Shown here: positions 6,255-11,151 of the stretch, one piece after another
How the letters are laid out: each line of letters opens with the position of its first letter
Position numbering within the stretch: position 1 is the first letter of the stretch
Assembly: GCA_905234305.1 (NCBI GenBank)
Contig: CAJOHT010000024.1
Span: 1-11,151, forward strand
Direction of reading: 5' to 3'
DNA length: 11,151 nucleotides
From: an uncultured Ruminococcus sp.
GTDB lineage: Bacteria; Bacillota; Clostridia; Oscillospirales; Acutalibacteraceae
The notes under the pieces: model-generated
What the model was told of the DNA's origin: nothing
The model's database searches: none
What the model saw: only the letters and a program-made list of their open reading frames with translations
Program-made: the position numbers and the translations under genes

Positions 6255-7136
6255 ATGAGTGAAATTCAAAATATTCAGTGGTTTCCTGGTCATATGACTA
6301 AAGCCAAAAGAAAAATCCAAGCGGGACTTAAACTAATTGACGTTGTAGTTGAGATTATAGACGCTAGAATTCCCGTAAGCAGCAGTAATCCTGACCTTGC
6401 GCAGATTATTGAAAATAAGCCTAAACTGGTGCTTTTTAATAAATGCGATAAAGCTGATAAAAACGCTACTCAAAAATGGGTGAATTATTATCAGAAAAAT
6501 GGGATAAAAGCACTTCCTGTAGATTGCAAAAGCGGCAGAGGACTTAACAAATTCATTCCCGCGTTAAGAGAAATGCTTTCGGATAAATTCGAGGCCCAAA
6601 AAGCGAAGGGCATAAAGAATCCTATTCTCAGGGTTATGATCGTAGGAATCCCGAACGTCGGCAAATCCTCTTTTATTAACAGGATTTCTAAACAAACTCG
6701 TGCTAAAGTCGAGGATAGACCAGGAGTTACAAGAGGCAATCAATGGTATACTATTTCCAACGATTTGGAAATGCTTGATACGCCTGGGGTGTTATGGCCT
6801 AAATTTGATGACGAAAAAGTAGGATTGCATCTTGCGTTTACTGGCGCGGTTAAAGACAGAGTTCTTGATATTGAACTTCTTGCTATGGATTTTCTTGAGG
6901 CTATGCAAAAAAACGCTACGCCTGAGTTTTTAGCTCGTTTTAAACTTAAAGAAGATGATATAAAAAACCTTAGCTCTTATGAACTTCTGGAATTAATCGG
7001 TAAAAAGCGCGGTATGCTTATTTCAGGCGGAGAAATTGATACTGAAAGAGCCGCTAATCTTATTTTTGACGAATATAGAGACGGTAAATTCGGGAATATA
7101 ACACTCGAGTTGCCTCCCGAGAAAAATGGTGATTGA
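6255..7136 (+). CDS. rbgA: Ribosome biogenesis GTPase RbgA (YlqF), circularly permuted
   Basis: GTPase needed for late maturation of the 50S subunit in Gram-positive bacteria. The 293-residue protein shows the circular permutation G4-G5-G1-G2-G3: NKCD (62-65) and DCKSG (90-94) come before the P-loop GIPNVGKSS (131-139), the G2 Thr in GVTRG (159) and DTPG (175-178). The N-terminal WFPGHM carries His13, equivalent to the catalytic His9 of B. subtilis RbgA. The C-terminal 110 residues form the helical RNA-binding domain. The start ATG at 6255 follows GGGAAGTGATT. It overlaps no neighbour; rnhB begins two bases after its stop. Linkage to rplS fits a ribosome assembly cluster, as in B. subtilis where rplS-ylqF-rnhB are adjacent. 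Confidence 0.97.
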   Translation: MSEIQNIQWFPGHMTKAKRKIQAGLKLIDVVVEIIDARIPVSSSNPDLAQIIENKPKLVLFNKCDKADKNATQKWVNYYQKNGIKALPVDCKSGRGLNKFIPALREMLSDKFEAQKAKGIKNPILRVMIVGIPNVGKSSFINRISKQTRAKVEDRPGVTRGNQWYTISNDLEMLDTPGVLWPKFDDEKVGLHLAFTGAVKDRVLDIELLAMDFLEAMQKNATPEFLARFKLKEDDIKNLSSYELLELIGKKRGMLISGGEIDTERAANLIFDEYRDGKFGNITLELPPEKNGD

Positions 7137-7137
7137 T

Positions 7138-7752
7138 ATGGAAAACCTTGACTGGCTTTATTACGAGAATATTGCGAGAAATAAAGGATTTATAAATATA
7201 TGCGGTGTTGACGAAGCGGGGAGAGGTCCTTTAGCGGGACCTGTATGTGCTGCCGCAGTAATTCTTAAACCTGGTCAAATAATTGAAGGCGTAAATGATT
7301 CCAAAAAACTTTCTGAAAAGAAAAGGGAAGCGCTGTTTGAAATTATAAAAAACGAAGCGCTGGATTATTCTATAGCTTATTCTAGTGTTGAGGAAATAGA
7401 AGATATCAATATACTAAACGCGGCTATGCTCGCTATGAAACGTGCTATAGAGGGATTGAAGGTTAAGCCTGATTACGCGTTGATTGACGGAAATCGTTTA
7501 CCGCCGATTGATATTAAAAGCGAGTATGTTATAAAAGGCGACGCTAAATCAATGTCTATAGCCTCTGCGTCGATTCTTGCAAAAGTCAGCCGTGACAGAT
7601 TATGCCGTGAATACGCTGAGAAATATCCCGAATACGGCTTTGAAAAGCATAAAGGTTATGGTACAAAACTTCATACCGAAGCAATAAAAAAATACGGTCC
7701 GTGTGAAATACACCGTATGAGTTTTTTAAAAAAGATTCTTAATAATGACTGA
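7138..7752 (+). CDS. rnhB: Ribonuclease HII
   Basis: Removes ribonucleotides from DNA and RNA from RNA-DNA hybrids. With the start at 7138 it is 204 residues, and all type 2 RNase H motifs are present: [13 protein letters not shown] with Asp25 and Glu26, ALIDGN with Asp117, and the [16 protein letters not shown] helix with Asp153. EHKGYGT- and HRMSF-like segments lie near the C-terminus. I chose ATG 7138 over the in-frame ATG 7126 because GGTGAT at 7129-7134 is placed before 7138 exactly as in lepB, rbgA and thrC, whereas 7126 has only a weak site and overlaps rbgA. The 7126 start would add four residues (MVID). The gene overlaps yraN by eight bases, indicating translational coupling. Confidence 0.96.
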   Translation: MENLDWLYYENIARNKGFINICGVDEAGRGPLAGPVCAAAVILKPGQIIEGVNDSKKLSEKKREALFEIIKNEALDYSIAYSSVEEIEDINILNAAMLAMKRAIEGLKVKPDYALIDGNRLPPIDIKSEYVIKGDAKSMSIASASILAKVSRDRLCREYAEKYPEYGFEKHKGYGTKLHTEAIKKYGPCEIHRMSFLKKILNND

Positions 7753-8104
7753 TAATAAAAAAATTGGTATTAAAGGCGAGAAATTTACTGTTAAATTTCT
7801 AAAAAGGAATAAATATAGAATTATACTAAGGAATTATTCTGATTATAACGGCGAAATTGATATAATAGCCTATAATAGGAAGTATATCGTTTTTGTCGAG
7901 GTTAAAACACGTTCTGAGGAGTCGTTATTATCGCCGCGTTTTTCCGTTGATTCAAAAAAACAGCAAAGAATAATGAATTGCGCTAATCATTTTATGAAGA
8001 AGTATAAAACAGATTTGCAGCCTCGTTTTGATATAGCAGAGGTTCTTTATAACAATGACGGTAAAATGAAAATCGAGTATCTTGAGAACGCTTTTCCAAA
8101 ATAA
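7745..8104 (+). CDS. YraN family protein (UPF0102), nuclease-fold
   Basis: A 119-residue protein with the full UPF0102/YraN pattern: an N-terminal KGE..V.FL.RN..RII.RN segment, GEIDIIA (36-42) and VFVEVKTRS (49-57). Acidic residues Glu37, Asp39 and Glu52 plus Lys54 form a D-ExK arrangement like that of the restriction endonuclease-like fold, and then comes VDSKKQQRI. The family is thought to be a structure-specific nuclease or Holliday-junction-related enzyme, but the substrate is not firmly established. It starts inside the end of rnhB (ATG 7745, rnhB stop 7750-7752) and is the last gene before the thrC promoter. The rnhB-yraN pairing is widespread in Firmicutes and suggests a genome maintenance role. 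Confidence 0.9.
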   Translation: MTDNKKIGIKGEKFTVKFLKRNKYRIILRNYSDYNGEIDIIAYNRKYIVFVEVKTRSEESLLSPRFSVDSKKQQRIMNCANHFMKKYKTDLQPRFDIAEVLYNNDGKMKIEYLENAFPK

Positions 8105-8110
8105 TATATT

Positions 8111-8139
8111 TTGACAAATTATTTGTTTTAAGCTATAAT
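8111..8139 (+). promoter_or_regulatory. Consensus sigma-A promoter for thrC
   Basis: TTGACA (8111-8116), exactly 17 bases, then TATAAT (8134-8139): a perfect consensus. Transcription should begin near 8146, giving a leader of about 42 bases, too short for a T-box or attenuator. The -10 element is the left edge of an inverted repeat. Confidence 0.9.
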
Positions 8140-8155
8140 ATAAGTCTATATTATA
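8134..8155. repeat. 22-bp palindrome overlapping the thrC -10 and start site
   Basis: TATAATATA (8134-8142) and TATATTATA (8147-8155) are perfect inverted repeats separated by AGTC, followed by TTGTTTTTTT. It could be an operator, or an A/U-only terminator-like hairpin for the rnhB-yraN transcript arriving from upstream. In such an AT-rich gap, chance is also possible. Confidence 0.5.
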
Positions 8156-8187
8156 TTGTTTTTTTATTCGTCTGAAAGGGTGATTTT

Positions 8188-9696
8188 ATGTTGTATAACA
8201 GTACAGAAAATAAGCAGGAGGTTGTTTCTGCGTCTCAAGCTATAGCTCAGGGTATTTCAAAGGACGGCGGCTTGTTTGTCCCTCAGGAATTCCCTAGATA
8301 TTCTGCTGATACATTTAAAGAATTATTAAGTTTAGATTATAAGGGTGTAGCTAAAAAAGTATTTTCGGATTTTTTAACTGACTTCAGCGATTCTGAAATC
8401 AATGAATGTGTTGAAAAGGCATATACGTCCGAAAAATTCGGCAGCGATAATCCCGCTCCTATTTCATATAAAAAGTATAATGGCAACGGCGTTAATATTC
8501 TTGAGTTGTGGCATGGTCCAACCTGCGCGTTTAAGGATATGGCGTTACAGATTTTACCTCATCTGCTCACGAAATCCTTAAAGAAAACAAATGACGGTAA
8601 GGACGCCGTTATTCTTGTAGCGACTTCGGGAGATACAGGAAAGGCTGCTTTAGAAGGCTTTAAGGATGTTGAACATACTAAAATAATTGTCTTTTATCCT
8701 ATGGACGGCGTAAGCCCTATGCAAAAACATCAGATGAATACTCAGGAAGGTTCCAATGTTAGAGTGTGCGCGATTGAAGGTAATTTTGATGACGCGCAAA
8801 CAGGTGTCAAAAAGATATTCACGACCCCTGAAATTTCCGCTAAACTTAACGATAACAATATGATGTTCAGCTCGGCGAATTCTATAAACTGGGGTAGACT
8901 TTTACCGCAGATAGTTTACTATATTTTTGCGTATTGCGAGCTTGTTAATGACGGAAAAATTAATCTTGGTGATAAAATCAATGTTGTTGTTCCTACAGGT
9001 AACTTTGGTAATATTCTTGCTTCATATTACGCTTATTGTATGGGACTTCCTGTTAATAAATTTATCTGCGCTTCTAACTCAAATAATGTTCTTACGGATT
9101 TTATAAACACAGGTGTTTATGATAAAAACCGCAAATTCTATACTACTATTTCCCCGTCTATGGATATTCTTGTATCCTCAAATCTTGAAAGACTTTTATA
9201 TAAGCTCTCAGGCGATGATGATAAGGTGACTAAAAGCTGGATGGACGCTCTAAAATCCGAAGGTAAGTATGCTGTCTCCGACGAAGTAAAAGAGAAAATA
9301 AAATCCGAATTCTACGGCGGTTTTTGTGATGATGATAAAACAAAAGCAACAATCGCTAATATGTTTAAGGAAGAGAACTATCTTTGCGATACTCATACTG
9401 CCGTAGCAATAGCGGTTTATGATGATTATGTTAAAGAAACAGGGGATAAGACACCTTCTGTATTAGCTTCTACTGCAAGCCCTTACAAGTTCTCTAAATC
9501 GGTATTGACCGCTGTAAATGACGGTAATGAGCCTGAAATGAGCGAGTTTGATATGGTAGATAAACTTAACGAGTTAACTGACGTTGATATTCCGAAACCG
9601 CTTTCAAGCCTAAAAGATAAAAAATCACGTTTTTCCGATGTCGTTAAAGTTGACGAAATGCCTCAATTCGTTTTGAATTCGCTCGGAGTAGAATAA
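8188..9696 (+). CDS. thrC: Threonine synthase
   Basis: PLP enzyme converting O-phosphohomoserine to L-threonine, the last step of threonine biosynthesis in the cytoplasm. The 502-residue protein starts with the N-terminal ISKDGGLFVP segment (about 23-32) and has WHGPTCAFKDMALQ with the PLP-binding Lys116. It also has ATSGDTGKAALEGF (about 146-159), SSANSINWGRLLPQ, and the phosphate-binding loop VPTGNFGN (about 269-276). The length fits the longer (about 490-510 residue) type common in Clostridia. The start is set by AAAGGGTGAT three bases before the ATG. It has its own consensus promoter and is followed with no gap by a metallophosphoesterase gene. No leader peptide or T-box is visible, so classical threonine/isoleucine attenuation is not evident. 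Confidence 0.97.
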   Translation: MLYNSTENKQEVVSASQAIAQGISKDGGLFVPQEFPRYSADTFKELLSLDYKGVAKKVFSDFLTDFSDSEINECVEKAYTSEKFGSDNPAPISYKKYNGNGVNILELWHGPTCAFKDMALQILPHLLTKSLKKTNDGKDAVILVATSGDTGKAALEGFKDVEHTKIIVFYPMDGVSPMQKHQMNTQEGSNVRVCAIEGNFDDAQTGVKKIFTTPEISAKLNDNNMMFSSANSINWGRLLPQIVYYIFAYCELVNDGKINLGDKINVVVPTGNFGNILASYYAYCMGLPVNKFICASNSNNVLTDFINTGVYDKNRKFYTTISPSMDILVSSNLERLLYKLSGDDDKVTKSWMDALKSEGKYAVSDEVKEKIKSEFYGGFCDDDKTKATIANMFKEENYLCDTHTAVAIAVYDDYVKETGDKTPSVLASTASPYKFSKSVLTAVNDGNEPEMSEFDMVDKLNELTDVDIPKPLSSLKDKKSRFSDVVKVDEMPQFVLNSLGVE

Positions 9697-10386
9697 ATGT
9701 CGCTTTACGCTATCGCAGATCTTCATTTATCCCTTGGTACAGATAAGCCTATGGATATCTTCAGCGGTTGGGATAATTATATCGAAAGGCTCAGTGAAAA
9801 TTGGAAAAAACTCGTTAATGACAACGATACAGTAGTTATTGCGGGGGATATTTCCTGGGCAATGAAGCTGTCCGAATGCACCGAGGATTTTAAGTTTATT
9901 AACTCTTTACCTGGTAAGAAAATATTTCTTAAGGGTAATCATGATTACTGGTGGGAAACCGTTAGTAAAATAAACGCTTTTTTAGAAGAAAATCACTTTG
10001 ACACAATTAGTATTCTTTTTAACAACAGCTTTGAAATCGAGGATTACGTTATATGCGGAACTCGCGGCTGGGGTATTGAATGTGAAAAAGACGAGGATAT
10101 TAAAATCCTGAAACGTGAATGCGGACGTTTAAGACTTTCCTTAGAGGACGCTAAAAATAGCAATAAAGAACCGATTGTGTTTTTACATTATCCTCCTGTT
10201 TTCGGGAATAATGTTTGCTCAGAGATAATAGATATTCTAAAAGAATATAATATAAAAAAATGCTATTACGGTCATATTCACGGAAGCAATATGATAAAAG
10301 CATCCTTGATCGGCGAGTATGAGGGCATTTATTTTAAACTGATTTCATGTGATGCTGTGTCATTTACGCCCGTTTTGGTGAGATAA
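9697..10386 (+). CDS. Calcineurin-like metallophosphoesterase
   Basis: Soluble 229-residue phosphohydrolase of the metallophosphoesterase superfamily with all five metal-binding motifs: ADLHLS (Asp8, His10), AGDISWA (Asp51), LKGNHDYWW (Asn81, His82), LHYPP (His164) and YGHIHG (His193, His195). This fits a two-metal active site. The GTRGW (121-125) and NHDYWW variants match a conserved bacterial group (COG1768-like) whose physiological substrate I do not know. Its ATG directly abuts the thrC TAA, with GGAG near 9685 inside thrC, so it is co-expressed with thrC. A role in threonine metabolism does not follow from this; the adjacency may just be operon layout. Confidence 0.9.
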   Translation: MSLYAIADLHLSLGTDKPMDIFSGWDNYIERLSENWKKLVNDNDTVVIAGDISWAMKLSECTEDFKFINSLPGKKIFLKGNHDYWWETVSKINAFLEENHFDTISILFNNSFEIEDYVICGTRGWGIECEKDEDIKILKRECGRLRLSLEDAKNSNKEPIVFLHYPPVFGNNVCSEIIDILKEYNIKKCYYGHIHGSNMIKASLIGEYEGIYFKLISCDAVSFTPVLVR

Positions 10387-10407
10387 GCAAATTATATTAA
10401 ATATATA

Positions 10408-10436
10408 TTGCTAAAAGATATTAAAAATGGTATAAT
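10408..10436 (+). promoter_or_regulatory. Sigma-A type promoter for tig
   Basis: TTGCTA (10408-10413), a 17-base spacer, then TATAAT (10431-10436). The predicted start near 10443 leaves a leader of about 25 bases carrying GGAGG (10456-10460), seven bases before the tig ATG. Confidence 0.75.
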
Positions 10437-10467
10437 AAACTGATATTTAAATTATGGAGGAATCAAA

Positions 10468-11151
10468 ATGAGTTTAATTAAATCTACAAAACTTGACGAA
10501 GCTAATAAATATGAATTAGAGGTTAAGGTTGAAAAGGAAACATTTTTAGCCGCAACTAATGTCGCTTATAAAAAACAGGTGAAGAATATCAGCATTCCCG
10601 GATTCAGAAAGGGTAAAGCACCTAAACATATAATCGAGAGAATGTACGGTAAGGGTGTATTCTATGATGATGCTATCGAAGCTACATATCCTTCCGCATT
10701 AGCTGACGCTACTGTTGAAGCTGAGCTTAAAGCTATCAGCGTAGATGACCTTTCTATCGGCGAAGTAAGTGAAGAAGGATACAACTTTACAGCTAAGATT
10801 ACTGTAGCTCCTGAGCTTACCGTTGACGGATATAAGGGAATCGAGGTTGAAAAACTTTCTACAGAAGTAACGGATGAGCTTGTTGAAGAGGAATTACAGG
10901 CTGTACGTGAGAGAAACGGACGTATGGTGACGGTTGAGGACAGAGCTGCCGAGAACGGAGATACTGCTGTAATTGATTTCGAGGGTTTTGTTAACGGAGA
11001 AGCCTTTGAGGGCGGCAAGAGTGAGAATTATAACCTCAGACTCGGCGACGGAAACTTTATTCCAGGCTTTGAGGACGCTATTGTAGGCCACAAAACTGGC
11101 GAGGAGTTTACTATTGACGTTACTTTCCCTGAGGATTATAACGCAGAAAAT
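10468..11151 (+). CDS. tig: Trigger factor (ribosome-associated chaperone and prolyl isomerase), N-terminal part
   Basis: Open from ATG 10468 to the window edge, 228 codons, with the C-terminus missing. Trigger factor binds ribosomal protein L23 at the exit tunnel and shields nascent chains. The ribosome-binding domain (about 1-115) contains the signature GFRKGKAP (45-52). The FKBP-type peptidyl-prolyl isomerase domain begins near residue 160 with NGDTAVIDFEGFVNG (163-177) and LGDGNFIPGFEDAIVG (192-207). The C-terminal chaperone arms would lie beyond the window. The strong GGAGG site and own promoter support this start and separate regulation from thrC. In many Firmicutes tig is followed by clpP and clpX, which could be expected next. 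Confidence 0.97.
   Translation, partial: MSLIKSTKLDEANKYELEVKVEKETFLAATNVAYKKQVKNISIPGFRKGKAPKHIIERMYGKGVFYDDAIEATYPSALADATVEAELKAISVDDLSIGEVSEEGYNFTAKITVAPELTVDGYKGIEVEKLSTEVTDELVEEELQAVRERNGRMVTVEDRAAENGDTAVIDFEGFVNGEAFEGGKSENYNLRLGDGNFIPGFEDAIVGHKTGEEFTIDVTFPEDYNAEN

Noticed and set aside
7126..7137. Upstream in-frame ATG for rnhB at 7126.
   Set aside because: It overlaps rbgA, has a weak ribosome binding site and adds only MVID. GGTGAT at 7129-7134 serves ATG 7138.
10662..11091. Open frames on the - strand within tig.
   Set aside because: They are opposite a clear trigger factor coding region, are Ser/Thr-rich low-complexity translations typical of antisense frames, and lack ribosome binding sites.
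1..11151. Mobile elements, CRISPR arrays, tRNA or rRNA genes, toxin-antitoxin or defence loci.
   Set aside because: No terminal inverted repeats, transposase-like frames, spaced direct repeats or cloverleaf sequences were seen. The window is colinear housekeeping genes on one strand with no gene-free stretch over 300 bases.

Overview
This window looks like chromosomal core-genome sequence from an AT-rich low-GC Gram-positive anaerobe, most likely a Clostridia member of the Ruminococcaceae/Oscillospiraceae type. The reasons are the ylmH-divIVA-ileS-lspA-rluD gene order, the rplS-lepB-rbgA-rnhB-yraN cluster, strong Shine-Dalgarno sites, sigma-A type promoters and the protein families. This taxonomic placement is an inference. 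All genes lie on the + strand. I see no mobile element, CRISPR array, rRNA or tRNA.

Layout: (1) 1-3600 is the end of a division/cell-envelope cluster: the C-terminus of ylmH, divIVA, and an isoleucyl-tRNA synthetase gene (ileS) that is visibly damaged. (2) 3602-5005 holds lspA (lipoprotein signal peptidase) and a RluD/RluA-type pseudouridine synthase. (3) 5028-8104 opens with a promoter and a structured leader ahead of rplS (L19). It continues with lepB, the ribosome-assembly GTPase rbgA, ribonuclease HII and a YraN-family nuclease-fold protein. Terminator-like hairpins follow rplS and lepB. (4) 8111-10386 starts with a perfect consensus promoter (TTGACA-17-TATAAT) driving thrC (threonine synthase) and an abutting metallophosphoesterase. 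(5) From 10408 a separate promoter drives tig (trigger factor), which runs off the end.

Most of this is ordinary housekeeping: ribosome biogenesis, protein export and lipoprotein processing, cell division, translation quality. The exception is ileS. The reading frame is well conserved over about 890 codons but has an in-frame TAG at 1935-1937, in the editing (CP1) region. Its normal C-terminal zinc-ribbon coding sequence is still recognisable at 3484-3564, but in the +1 frame and without the first cysteine pair, so the protein would stop early at 3500. Two independent lesions in an essential gene at its usual locus suggest recent pseudogenisation backed up by another ileS, or nonsense suppression combined with loss of the zinc ribbon, or assembly errors. 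I could not find a novel multi-gene system here. The ileS lesions, the rplS leader and the terminator-without-promoter arrangement are what deserve a second look.
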